A stretch of 5,751 nucleotides of DNA from Clostridia bacterium (GCA_016295665.1 JAEDKS010000147.1:1-5751); one strand, 5' to 3'. Positions 1 through 5,751 are shown, numbered from the stretch's first letter. A program made the numbers and translations. The notes: generated by a model not told the origin, from the letters alone.

Positions 1-709
1 TGACCGGGACTACGAAAAGACCCTGCAGTCCTACTTCCCGGAGTCCATCATCGAGCTGTTCGACCCCCGCCGCACCCGCTATCCCATCTCCGCCACCGAG
101 ATTCGCCGGGACATCTTCAACAACTGGCACTACATTCTCGGCACGGCCCGTCCCTTCTTCGCCAAGAAGGTGCTCATCGCCGGCACGGAGAGCTGCGGCA
201 AGACCACCCTGACCAAGTACCTGGCGAAGCTGTACAACACCTCCTGGTCGGAGGAGGTGGGCCGCTACTACGCCCACGACTACCTGGGCGGCGACGAGAC
301 CATCTTCACCGACGAGGACTTCGGTCGCATGGCCTACCTGCAGGCCGAGCAGGACTTCCACGCCCTGCGCAACGCCAACAAGGTCTGCTTCTTCGACACG
401 GACGCGGTCTACACCGACTACTTCAGCGAGCTGTACATGGGCCACCGCAATTCCCTGGTGGAGGCCTTCATCGACCCGAACCGCTATGATCTGCTCATGT
501 TCCTGACTCCCGACGTGAAGTGGGTGTCCGACGGCATGCGCCTCAACGGCGATCAGGAGCGCCGGGAGATGCTCAACCGCCGCCTGCAGGACATGTACCG
601 GGAGTTCGGCTTCGGGGACAAGATGGTGTTCGTGGGCGGCAACTACAACCAGCGTCTCCATCAGGCCATCTCCCTGGTGGACGGCATGCTCAACCTCAAC
701 CTCAAGTAA
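1..709 (+). CDS. nadR: NadR-type NMN adenylyltransferase / ribosylnicotinamide kinase, 3' part
   Basis: The gene is cut by the window's left edge. Reading from base 2 gives 235 residues up to the TAA at 707-709. Near the start is ISATEIR (fragment residues 29-35), matching the ISxTxIR signature of nucleotidylyltransferases of the NMNAT type. A P-loop kinase domain follows, with Walker A GTESCGKTT (residues 61-69), an EEVGRYY stretch in the position of the family's acidic substrate-binding segment, and a Walker B-like FFDTD (130-134). This order, adenylyltransferase then about 180 residues of kinase, is that of NadR. By family knowledge the kinase phosphorylates nicotinamide riboside to NMN and the N-terminal domain adenylates NMN to NAD, in the cytoplasm. 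The frame is open back to the window edge and the adenylyltransferase motif lies upstream of the in-frame GTG at 170, so that GTG is not the start. Whether an N-terminal regulatory HTH exists, as in enterobacterial NadR, cannot be seen. The Nudix gene starts 36 bases downstream and is probably cotranscribed. Confidence 0.9.
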   Translation, partial: DRDYEKTLQSYFPESIIELFDPRRTRYPISATEIRRDIFNNWHYILGTARPFFAKKVLIAGTESCGKTTLTKYLAKLYNTSWSEEVGRYYAHDYLGGDETIFTDEDFGRMAYLQAEQDFHALRNANKVCFFDTDAVYTDYFSELYMGHRNSLVEAFIDPNRYDLLMFLTPDVKWVSDGMRLNGDQERREMLNRRLQDMYREFGFGDKMVFVGGNYNQRLHQAISLVDGMLNLNLK

Positions 710-745
710 GGCGCTCCGGGCGCACAGGGAAAGGCGGGTTGCGAT

Positions 746-1162
746 ATGATCGAGGAATCCTGCGGCGGCGTGGTGTTCACCTGCCTGGATGGCGTGCGGC
801 ACTACATCGTCGTCACCGAGCTGGACGGTCACACCGGGCTCCCCAAGGGCCACATGGAGCGCGGCGAAACGCCCGTGCAGACCGCCCTGCGCGAGATTCG
901 TGAGGAGACTGGTCTGCAGGTGACGCTGCTCAATCTGCCGCCGCTGGAGGAGCGCTATCCCCTGCCCGGAGGGCGCGGCAAGCATGTGGTCTACTTCGCC
1001 GCCCGCTTCGACGGTCAGGAACCCCGCCATCAGCCCGGCGAGATTCGCCGCGTTCAGCTGCTCACCCTCCCGGAGGCCCTGCGTACCCTCACCTTCGCGG
1101 GCGCACGGCGCATCCTGACGGAGATGGACGCGCTGCTGGAGCAGCTGCCGCCCCGCGTCTGA
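746..1162 (+). CDS. Nudix hydrolase, small single-domain (Ap4A hydrolase/MutT-like)
   Basis: The 138-residue protein carries a complete Nudix box at residues 35-57: G35, E41, then REIREETGL (49-57), which fits GX5EX7REUXEEXGU exactly. The glutamates E53 and E54 of the REUXEE core would coordinate the catalytic divalent metal. The N-terminal SCGGVVF strand and LPKGHMERGET before the helix resemble diadenosine tetraphosphate hydrolase-type members, but substrate cannot be fixed from sequence. Nudix enzymes hydrolyse nucleoside diphosphates linked to another group. The length is typical of a one-domain member. There is no fused winged helix, so it is not an NrtR-type repressor. The ATG at 746 follows a purine-rich Shine-Dalgarno region (AGGGAAAGGCGGG, 726-738) at suitable spacing. 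It lies 36 bases after nadR on the same strand with no terminator between, suggesting one operon. A role on NAD-related dinucleotides is possible but is only inferred from position. Confidence 0.9.
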   Translation: MIEESCGGVVFTCLDGVRHYIVVTELDGHTGLPKGHMERGETPVQTALREIREETGLQVTLLNLPPLEERYPLPGGRGKHVVYFAARFDGQEPRHQPGEIRRVQLLTLPEALRTLTFAGARRILTEMDALLEQLPPRV

Positions 1163-1181
1163 TCTTCCCCCATCGCCCGGA

Positions 1182-1241
1182 AGGAGCCGGCGGCCCCGGA
1201 TTTGTGACGGAAGTTTTACAAATCCCGGGCCGCTGGCTCTT
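1182..1241 (+). terminator. Long GC-rich hairpin after the Nudix gene, probable terminator without a clear U-tract
   Basis: Bases 1182-1207 pair with 1216-1241 as a stem of about 26 bp. It has one C-C mismatch (1197/1226), G-U wobbles at 1183/1240, 1189/1234 and 1206/1217, and an 8-base loop. It starts 20 bases after the Nudix stop, where transcription of the nadR-nudix unit should end. The sequence after the stem (TTGTGATTGG) lacks a proper T-run, so it is not a canonical intrinsic terminator. It could be a weak or factor-assisted terminator, or an mRNA 3'-end stabiliser. Its right edge touches the -35 box of the next promoter. Confidence 0.55.
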
Positions 1242-1268
1242 GTGATTGGAAGAAAAGTAGGGTATAAT
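1240..1268 (+). promoter_or_regulatory. Sigma-A promoter of the propeller-protein gene
   Basis: A perfect -10 TATAAT lies at 1263-1268, with TTGTGA (four of six consensus bases) at 1240-1245 and a 17-base spacer. Transcription would start near 1275, giving a leader of about 39 bases before the TTG start. No operator-like repeat was seen inside the promoter. The -35 box overlaps the foot of the upstream hairpin. Confidence 0.75.
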
Positions 1269-1298
1269 GGAAGGGTATTCACCTGACCACACTATCGC

Positions 1299-1316
1299 AA
1301 AGGAGAAAGTGCTTTG
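1299..1316 (+). promoter_or_regulatory. Ribosome binding site that fixes a TTG start
   Basis: AAAGGAG at 1299-1305 lies 8 bases before the TTG at 1314-1316. No in-frame ATG or GTG is close downstream. The next alternative, a TTG at 1323, is too far from this site for optimal spacing. The start at 1314 is therefore favoured. Confidence 0.75.
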
Positions 1317-4241
1317 AGCGATTTGCATGATGATCTGAATCAGGAGCTGGGTGAAGACAGCGCCCAGCCGACCCGCAAGGTTCCCCCGGTTCCCGGGGAG
1401 CCCTCCCTGCCCCGGCGCCGCCGTTCGGATCGCCTCTCAGGCCGCACCGGAGCCCCTGCGGAGGCGGAGGCGCCATTGGCCCCGCAGGAGACGCAGGCCA
1501 TGCCCGACCCCCAGCCCGCATCGCAGCCCGCGCCGGAGCCCCGGCAGGAGACCATTCAGCTGCCCCCGGCCCAGGAGCGGCAGATTCCCCGGCCCAACGC
1601 CCTGAACCGGGCCGACCGGAACCGGGCGGAGGCGGAGCGCTCGGCGCCCTCGTCTATCCGTCCCCGTCAGGCGGTGCCCGCGCCGGGCTATGACCAGCGC
1701 CGGCCCCTGGGCGCATCCGGCGGCAAGCAGCCCCGCATGGCCCGGCCCGCCGTGCCCACCCTGGAGGAGCAGGACGGCCCCCGCGCCGGCGATTTCACCC
1801 AGCTGGGCGAGAAGCCCCGGCGGAGGGTGCCGGTGCTGATGATCGTGGTGATCGCGGTGCTGGTCATCGCGCTGGCGGTGCTGGGACTGCTGCTGGTGCC
1901 GTCGGATTCGACCGGCCCGCTGGGCGGCATCAAGCGCGCCATCACCGGCGAAAAGCTGCCCGGTGAGACGCTGGACGTGTCCGTCATGGACTTCACCGGT
2001 GCCCCCACCACGGGCGCGGCGCCGCTGGAGATCACCTTCACCATGACCAGCAGCAAGGCGGTGCAGGCGGTGCGTCTGGTGGACGAGACCGGGCGCGACA
2101 TGAACGCCTCCGCCAAGCGCATCATGGACAACGCGGACAACAGCGTGTGGATCATGACCCTGCTGCAGGCCGAGCCCTTCAGCGGCGGCGTGTTCCTGCA
2201 GGTGTCCGACGGCACGTCCTGGCTGGACACCGGGCGCTCCCTGCCCCTGCAGGTGACCGGGGAAACGGCGCCCGCCCTGCCCACCGAGGCCCCCACCGAC
2301 GCGCCCACCCAGGAGCCCGTGCAGCTCCCGGCGGCGCTGACCGCCACGGAGGCGCCCACGCAGGTACCGGTGCAGACGGAGGTGCCGACCCCCGAGGCCA
2401 CCCAGGCCCCCACCCAGGAGCCTGTGCAGCAGACCGAGGAGCCGACCCCCGAGGTCACCCAGGCCCCCGCTGACACGCTCGTGCCCACCCAGGAGCCTGA
2501 CCCCACCCCCACCATGATGGTCTCCCCCACCCCGGCGGTGAATGAGACCGCCGCGCCCACCGAGGTGCCTGCGGAGCAGCCCACTGAGGTACCCACGGAG
2601 ACCCCCACGGAGGTGCCAACCGAGGTGCCCACCGAGGTGCCCGCCGCGACCCAGGAGCCCGCCTCCGAGCCTGCGGCCCAGGCCGTGTCCGCGCCGCTCG
2701 TGGCAGTCGCCTCCGAGAACGCGCTGCCCGACCTGATCGCCAACACCAACATCTACAACAACGCCGCCCGGAAGCTGGACAGCTACAGCCGCGAGATCAG
2801 CGAGCGGATCAACATGCCGGCGGCGAGCGCCTATCTGCAGCGGGACTTCGGCGTGCTGACCTACCGTGGCAGCGCCTTCCGGCAGAACGCGGCCTCCGGC
2901 ACCGTGGGTGACCTGAGCGGCATGCGCGTGCTGTGGGAGACCCCCGCCGGCAGCGTCAAGGGCGCCAGCACCACCTACTACGGCTTCGGCTGGACCTGCC
3001 AGCCCGCCATCGTGAAGTGGAGCACCGAGGTGCGCCAGCTGTCCAACATCAACGAGGAGAAGAAGGCCACCTCCGCCCTGAAGGAGGTCATCATCGGCGG
3101 TCTGGACGGACGCATCTACTTCCTTGACCTCGCGGACGGTCAGCCCACCCGGGACGCCATCAACCTGGGCTACCCCATGCGCGGCACGCCCAGCATCCAC
3201 CCCTACAGCTTCCCCATCATGTCCATCGGTCAGTATGCCCGCAAGATGGCAAACAGCACCGGCGGCATCGGTATGCGGGTGTACAACCTGCTGACCCAGA
3301 AGCAGGTGTACATCCTTGATGGTCTGGACGGCAGCGACAACCGCCCCTACTATGAGGTGGGTGCCTTCGACACCTCCTCCCTGTACGACGGCGCCGCCGA
3401 TACCATGATCTCCCTGGGCACCAACGGCATGCTGTACCTGACCCGGCTGAACACCGAGTTCGACTTCAACAAGGGCACCATCAGCATCACCCCCTCCAAC
3501 GTCACCATGACCTCCCGCATCAAGAACCAGACCGCCAAGTACACCGCCGTGGAGTCCTCCATGGCGATGTACCAGCAGTACCTGTGGTACGCGGACATGG
3601 AGGGCATCCTCCGCTGCGTTGACACCGACAGCCTGACCACCGTCTGGGCGGTGGATGCGGGCGACGCGGTGGAGAGCGCCATCGCGCTGGATCTGGACGC
3701 GGACGGCAGCCTGTGGCTCTATGTGGCTGATGAGCTGAGCATCCGCTCCAAGGGCGCCAGCGGCATCCAGTGCTACAACGCCCTGACCGGCGAGAAGCGC
3801 TGGCAGACCGACGTGGCCCTCACCGCCAGCAAGTCGTACACCGCCGGCGTCAAGGCCGCCCCCGTCATCGGACAGAAGGGGCTGAGCCAGCTGGTGTACT
3901 ACGCCGTGTCCGGCGCCACCGCCGAGGACGGCAAGAGCGTCTATCCCGGCCTGCTGGTGGCGCTGAACAAGACCACCGGCAACGTCGAGTGGATGCGCAC
4001 CCTGGAGGGCTATGTCTACTCCTCCCCCGTCGCCGTGTACACCGAGAGCGGTCGGGGCTACATCATCCAGGCCGATTCCACCGGCATGCTGACCCTGCTG
4101 GATGGCGTTACCGGCGAGCTGCTGAACACCCTGCAGCTGGAGGGCACCATCGAGGCATCCCCCGCCGTGTACGGCAGCACGCTGGTCATCGGCACCACCG
4201 GCAAGAGCCATCCCGCCATCTACGGCATCGCCCTGGAGTGA
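1314..4241 (+). CDS. Single-pass membrane protein with Ig-like domain, Thr/Pro/Glu stalk and C-terminal PQQ-like beta-propeller
   Basis: The 975-residue protein shows five regions. Residues 1-170 are disordered, rich in Pro, Arg, Gln and Glu, with RRRR at 34-37. Residues 172-195 form one hydrophobic helix preceded by RRR (169-171), predicting a cytoplasmic N-terminus and an outside C-terminus; no cleavable signal peptide is seen. Residues about 218-316 are beta-rich and look Ig-like. Residues about 322-454 are a Thr/Pro/Glu/Gln stalk with PTEVP repeats, likely spanning the cell wall. Residues about 530-975 resemble PQQ/BamB-type propeller repeats. The repeats are clearest near the end: NALTGEKRW (822-830), NKTTGNVEW (885-893) and GVTGELLNT (931-939), followed by SPAV-type strands; W778, W830 and W893 sit at similar spacing. 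A DLDADG segment (793-798) resembles acidic calcium loops. No catalytic residues or quinone-binding evidence is apparent, so a binding, scaffold or sensor role on the cell surface is inferred. It is flanked by its own promoter and terminators, so is probably monocistronic. The exact biological role is unknown. Confidence 0.85.
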   Translation: MSDLHDDLNQELGEDSAQPTRKVPPVPGEPSLPRRRRSDRLSGRTGAPAEAEAPLAPQETQAMPDPQPASQPAPEPRQETIQLPPAQERQIPRPNALNRADRNRAEAERSAPSSIRPRQAVPAPGYDQRRPLGASGGKQPRMARPAVPTLEEQDGPRAGDFTQLGEKPRRRVPVLMIVVIAVLVIALAVLGLLLVPSDSTGPLGGIKRAITGEKLPGETLDVSVMDFTGAPTTGAAPLEITFTMTSSKAVQAVRLVDETGRDMNASAKRIMDNADNSVWIMTLLQAEPFSGGVFLQVSDGTSWLDTGRSLPLQVTGETAPALPTEAPTDAPTQEPVQLPAALTATEAPTQVPVQTEVPTPEATQAPTQEPVQQTEEPTPEVTQAPADTLVPTQEPDPTPTMMVSPTPAVNETAAPTEVPAEQPTEVPTETPTEVPTEVPTEVPAATQEPASEPAAQAVSAPLVAVASENALPDLIANTNIYNNAARKLDSYSREISERINMPAASAYLQRDFGVLTYRGSAFRQNAASGTVGDLSGMRVLWETPAGSVKGASTTYYGFGWTCQPAIVKWSTEVRQLSNINEEKKATSALKEVIIGGLDGRIYFLDLADGQPTRDAINLGYPMRGTPSIHPYSFPIMSIGQYARKMANSTGGIGMRVYNLLTQKQVYILDGLDGSDNRPYYEVGAFDTSSLYDGAADTMISLGTNGMLYLTRLNTEFDFNKGTISITPSNVTMTSRIKNQTAKYTAVESSMAMYQQYLWYADMEGILRCVDTDSLTTVWAVDAGDAVESAIALDLDADGSLWLYVADELSIRSKGASGIQCYNALTGEKRWQTDVALTASKSYTAGVKAAPVIGQKGLSQLVYYAVSGATAEDGKSVYPGLLVALNKTTGNVEWMRTLEGYVYSSPVAVYTESGRGYIIQADSTGMLTLLDGVTGELLNTLQLEGTIEASPAVYGSTLVIGTTGKSHPAIYGIALE
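2580..2642 (+). repeat. Tandem PTEVP-type coding repeats in the stalk
   Basis: Residues 423-443 of the propeller protein are five successive P-T-E-V/T-P type units of four residues each, encoded by 12-base units close to CCCACCGAGGTG. Synonymous differences between units (ACT, ACG, ACC, ACA-like changes and GTA/GTG) show the array is not a recent exact duplication. Looser copies of the same composition extend over about 2277-2675. Such a stalk typically spaces an ectodomain from the membrane, and unit number may vary between strains. Confidence 0.8.
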
Positions 4242-4246
4242 GCCGC

Positions 4247-4277
4247 CGGGGTTTCCCGCCGGAAATCCCCGATTTTT
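4247..4277 (+). terminator. Intrinsic terminator of the propeller-protein gene
   Basis: It begins 6 bases after the TGA. CGGGG then TTTCC (4247-4256) pair with GGAAA and CCCCG (4261-4271), leaving one bulged T at 4266 and a 4-base CGCC loop. The stem is followed by ATTTTT (4272-4277). This is a standard stem plus U-tract arrangement for rho-independent termination, though the U-tract is short and the bulge weakens it. Confidence 0.7.
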
Positions 4278-4299
4278 CCCGGTTTTCCGAAGGTTTCTC

Positions 4300-4327
4300 T
4301 TGACAAAAGCCGCCGCTGGGTTACAAT
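4300..4327 (+). promoter_or_regulatory. Strong sigma-A promoter of the E2-like gene, nested in a terminator hairpin
   Basis: A perfect -35 TTGACA (4300-4305) and a -10 TACAAT (4322-4327, five of six consensus bases) are separated by 16 bases. The start would be near 4334, giving a leader of about 100 bases before the ATG at 4434. The spacer is the left arm of the second terminator and the -10 covers its loop, so RNA started here lacks the left arm and cannot form the hairpin. No riboswitch-like structure was recognised in the leader. Confidence 0.7.
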
Positions 4328-4353
4328 AAACCCGGCAGCGGCTTTTCATTCTT
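4305..4353 (+). terminator. Second intrinsic terminator, downstream of the propeller-protein gene
   Basis: Bases 4305-4322 pair with 4329-4346 as an 18-bp stem with one C-A mismatch (4314/4337), one U-G wobble (4317/4334) and a 6-base loop ACAATA. The 3' arm ends in TTTT and continues into a T-rich stretch (TTTTCATTCTT, 4343-4353). It backs up the terminator at 4247-4277 against readthrough into the E2-like gene. The A-run in the left arm also gives a weak U-tract on the opposite strand, so bidirectional action is possible, although no minus-strand gene is seen. Confidence 0.75.
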
Positions 4354-4433
4354 CATTCATACCGTCATCATCCCGCCGCGCCTGATTAACAGGGGAGCCG
4401 CGTCCGTTCACCGCGCTCCCGGAGGAGGAAGCC

Positions 4434-5360
4434 ATGTTTGGACATCGACCCGACGGACGGCGCATCTCGAGCATCGAGCCCATCGTCCGCATCACCCCCT
4501 ACCTCATGCCCATGCGGTGTGATGCCCAGGTGTTCCTGCAGCACCGGCTGGACTACGAAAAGATGGCCCGCTACATCGCGCAGCAGGGACAGAAGGGCGA
4601 GCGCGTCACGTTCATGCAGATCGTCATCGCCGCCTTCGTCCGCTCCATCGCCGAGCACCCGGAGATCAACCGCTACATCATGAACAAGCAGTACTACGCC
4701 CGGAACAACTGCACCGTGTCCTTCACCATGCTCAAGGATCCCACCAACGCCGACGCCGGCGAGACAGCGGTCAAGATCAAGTTTGACCCCTCCGACACCC
4801 TCTACGACGTCCGCGACCGCATGAACGCCGTCATCCTCGCCAACCGGGGCGAGGCGGTCAAGAACTTCGTGGACAAGCTGGCCTCCTTCCTGCTGGCGGT
4901 GCCCGGCCTGCCCACGGCGGTGGTGGCGCTCATCCGCCTGCTGGACCGCTACGGCCTCTGCCCCGGCGCCCTGCTGGATGAGATTCCCTTCCACACCAGC
5001 ATGTTCATCACCAACAACGCCTCCATCGGCCTGCACCACGTCAACCACCACATCTACAACTTCGGCTCCACCAGCATCTTCTTCGGCATGGGCTCCGTGG
5101 AGCGCATCACCGTCATCGAGAACGGCGCCGCCCGCATGAAGCGCTTCCTCCCCATCGGCATCACCGTGGACGAGCGCGTCACCTCCGGCGCGCACTTCTC
5201 CGGCTTCTTCGGCAGCATGGTGCGCTACCTGTCGGATCCCTCCCTGCTGGAGGTACCGCCGGAGAAGGTGCTCTACGACGAAAAGTGCGAGTACCATGTG
5301 CCAAAGGTTGGGGAAACCGCTACCGGGAAGCAGGCGGATGCCCCCGCCGCCCGGGCCTGA
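4434..5360 (+). CDS. Stand-alone 2-oxoacid dehydrogenase E2-like acyltransferase catalytic domain, atypical active site
   Basis: The 308-residue protein resembles the chloramphenicol acetyltransferase-fold catalytic domain of E2 subunits. Recognisable stretches are RRISSIEPIVRITPYLMP (9-26), the VTFMQIVIAAFVRSIAEHP helix (58-76), INRYI and YYARNN (78-92), VKIKFDPSDTLYDV (113-126), and HHIYNFGSTSIFFGMG (205-220). There is no lipoyl or subunit-binding domain, and no E1 or E3 gene nearby, so it is unlikely to be part of a dehydrogenase complex. The C-terminal motif that is DHRxxDG in true E2 enzymes reads DERVTSG here (246-252), so the catalytic His is Glu and the Asp is Ser. From memory, stand-alone Firmicutes relatives often also carry DER but keep DG. 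Activity and substrate are therefore uncertain; it may use another acyl acceptor or be non-catalytic. The ATG at 4434 follows GGAGGAGG (4421-4428) at 5 bases. The last 20 or so residues are low-complexity and Ala-rich. Confidence 0.8.
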   Translation: MFGHRPDGRRISSIEPIVRITPYLMPMRCDAQVFLQHRLDYEKMARYIAQQGQKGERVTFMQIVIAAFVRSIAEHPEINRYIMNKQYYARNNCTVSFTMLKDPTNADAGETAVKIKFDPSDTLYDVRDRMNAVILANRGEAVKNFVDKLASFLLAVPGLPTAVVALIRLLDRYGLCPGALLDEIPFHTSMFITNNASIGLHHVNHHIYNFGSTSIFFGMGSVERITVIENGAARMKRFLPIGITVDERVTSGAHFSGFFGSMVRYLSDPSLLEVPPEKVLYDEKCEYHVPKVGETATGKQADAPAARA

Positions 5361-5410
5361 CACGGTGGGCACGAAAATACAGGAACCCCCTTTTCTTGCG
5401 GCAGTTTCTG

Positions 5411-5419
5411 TGTTATAAT
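5411..5419 (+). promoter_or_regulatory. Extended -10 promoter of the aldolase gene
   Basis: TGTTATAAT combines the TG of an extended -10 (5411-5412) with a perfect TATAAT (5414-5419). No good -35 is found at 16-18 bases upstream (TTTTCT at 5391-5396 is the best placed), which the extended -10 could offset. The start would be near 5426, giving a leader of about 37 bases. The 5361-5410 stretch shows no convincing terminator for the E2-like gene, so readthrough into the aldolase gene remains possible. Confidence 0.7.
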
Positions 5420-5432
5420 ACCAAAAGGAACC

Positions 5433-5446
5433 TGACAAATTTGTCA
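5433..5446 (+). promoter_or_regulatory. Perfect 14-bp palindrome in the aldolase leader, candidate operator
   Basis: TGACAAATTTGTCA equals its own reverse complement. It begins about 8 bases after the predicted transcription start and ends one base before the Shine-Dalgarno AAGGAGG (5448-5454). The outer bases fit the catabolite-responsive element pattern TGWNANCGNTNWCA, but the central CG is AT, so a CcpA site is doubtful. A dimeric repressor binding here would block early transcription of a glycolytic gene. The regulator is not identified. Confidence 0.5.
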
Positions 5447-5462
5447 CAAGGAGGCTATTCCC

Positions 5463-5751
5463 ATGGCGATCGTAACGACGACTGAAATGTTCAAGAAGGC
5501 CTACGCGGGCGGCTACGCTGTCGGCGCCTTCAATGTCAACAACATGGAGATCATCCAGGGCATCACCGATGCTGCCGGCGAGCTGAAGGCTCCCGTCATT
5601 CTGCAGGTGTCCAAGGGCGCCCGCGCCTATGCCAACCACACCTACCTGGTGAAGCTGGTGCAGGCCGCGTCCGAGCTGCATCCCGACATCCCGATTGCCC
5701 TGCATCTGGATCACGGCGATTCCTTCGAGCTGTGCAAGAGCTGCATCGACG
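5463..5751 (+). CDS. fba: Class II fructose-bisphosphate aldolase, 5' part
   Basis: The first 96 residues are present before the window ends. The start MAIVTTTEMFKKAY, the GAFNVNNMEIIQGI segment (21-34), PVILQVSKGA (44-53) and ALHLDHGDSFELC (79-91) are characteristic of the class II family. In HLDHG, D83 corresponds to the catalytic acid/base Asp and H84 to the first zinc-binding His; the other metal ligands lie beyond the window. The enzyme cleaves fructose 1,6-bisphosphate to dihydroxyacetone phosphate and glyceraldehyde 3-phosphate, and works in reverse in gluconeogenesis. The ATG at 5463 has an ideal AAGGAGG (5448-5454) at 8 bases. It has its own extended -10 promoter and a palindromic leader element. 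Related class II aldolases for tagatose bisphosphate share these N-terminal motifs, so the sugar specificity is less certain than the class. Confidence 0.92.
   Translation, partial: MAIVTTTEMFKKAYAGGYAVGAFNVNNMEIIQGITDAAGELKAPVILQVSKGARAYANHTYLVKLVQAASELHPDIPIALHLDHGDSFELCKSCID

Noticed and set aside
170..709. A separate 179-residue kinase gene starting at the GTG at 170
   Set aside because: The same frame continues upstream to the window edge and encodes the ISATEIR motif of the adenylyltransferase domain, and no Shine-Dalgarno precedes 170. It is the C-terminal domain of a NadR fusion.
2147..2473. Arg/Pro/Ala/Gly-rich plus-strand open frame inside the propeller gene
   Set aside because: It is an out-of-frame reading of the stalk region, with composition set by the GC-rich repeat and no independent ribosome binding site.
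1437..4349. A 970-codon open frame on the minus strand opposite the propeller gene
   Set aside because: Its product is low-complexity Gly/His/Leu/Val/Arg sequence with no domain, as expected from the complement of GC-rich codons in a long real gene. The plus-strand frame has a promoter, ribosome binding site and recognisable domains.
5389..5428. CCTTTT and AAAAGG as an inverted pair around the aldolase -10
   Set aside because: Only 6 bp pair cleanly with a 28-base gap and the neighbouring bases do not extend it convincingly, so chance is likely.
5433..5446. Rex or CcpA binding site
   Set aside because: The half-sites are oriented the wrong way for a Rex TTGTGA-N-TCACAA site, and the central CG needed for a typical cre is AT. 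It is kept only as an unassigned palindrome.
4386..5714. A 442-codon open frame on the minus strand opposite the E2-like gene and the aldolase start
   Set aside because: It runs across two well-supported genes and the intergenic promoter between them, and its translation shows no recognisable family, so it is a codon-bias artefact.

Overview
The window is GC-rich and every gene supported lies on the + strand. It reads as chromosomal housekeeping sequence from a high-GC member of the Bacillota, probably a gut-type Clostridia. This rests on strong AAGGAGG-type ribosome binding sites, near-consensus sigma-A promoters with TATAAT boxes, a TTG start, a Pro/Thr/Glu-stalked membrane protein with a PQQ-like propeller, and a stand-alone E2-type acyltransferase protein of a kind I recall from Firmicutes. 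No rRNA, tRNA, CRISPR array or mobile element was seen. The taxonomic placement is inference.

Layout. (1) Bases 1-709 hold the 3' part of a NadR-type gene, comprising the end of the NMN adenylyltransferase domain and a complete ribosylnicotinamide kinase domain. It is followed after 36 bases by a small Nudix hydrolase (746-1162), probably in the same transcript. (2) Bases 1163-1313 hold a long GC-rich hairpin directly abutting a sigma-A promoter. (3) Bases 1314-4241 encode a 975-residue single-pass membrane protein. It has a long disordered cytoplasmic N-terminus, one transmembrane helix, an Ig-like domain, a Thr/Pro/Glu stalk and a C-terminal beta-propeller. (4) Bases 4242-4433 hold two tandem terminators. 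The second physically contains the promoter of the next gene. (5) Bases 4434-5360 encode a stand-alone 2-oxoacid dehydrogenase E2-like catalytic domain with a substituted active-site motif. (6) Bases 5361-5462 hold an extended -10 promoter and a perfect 14-bp palindrome. (7) From 5463 the 5' end of a class II fructose-bisphosphate aldolase gene runs off the window.

The genes look like four independently transcribed units (nadR-nudix, propeller protein, E2-like protein, aldolase) rather than one pathway. NadR makes NMN and NAD from salvaged nicotinamide riboside, the Nudix enzyme probably cleans up a nucleotide, and the aldolase is central glycolysis. The propeller protein and the E2-like protein have no assignable physiological role from sequence alone. 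The most notable points are the tight packing of terminators against or around promoters, the DERVTSG version of the E2 catalytic motif, the domain build of the propeller protein, and the palindrome in the aldolase leader. I did not find convincing evidence for a wholly new multi-gene system.
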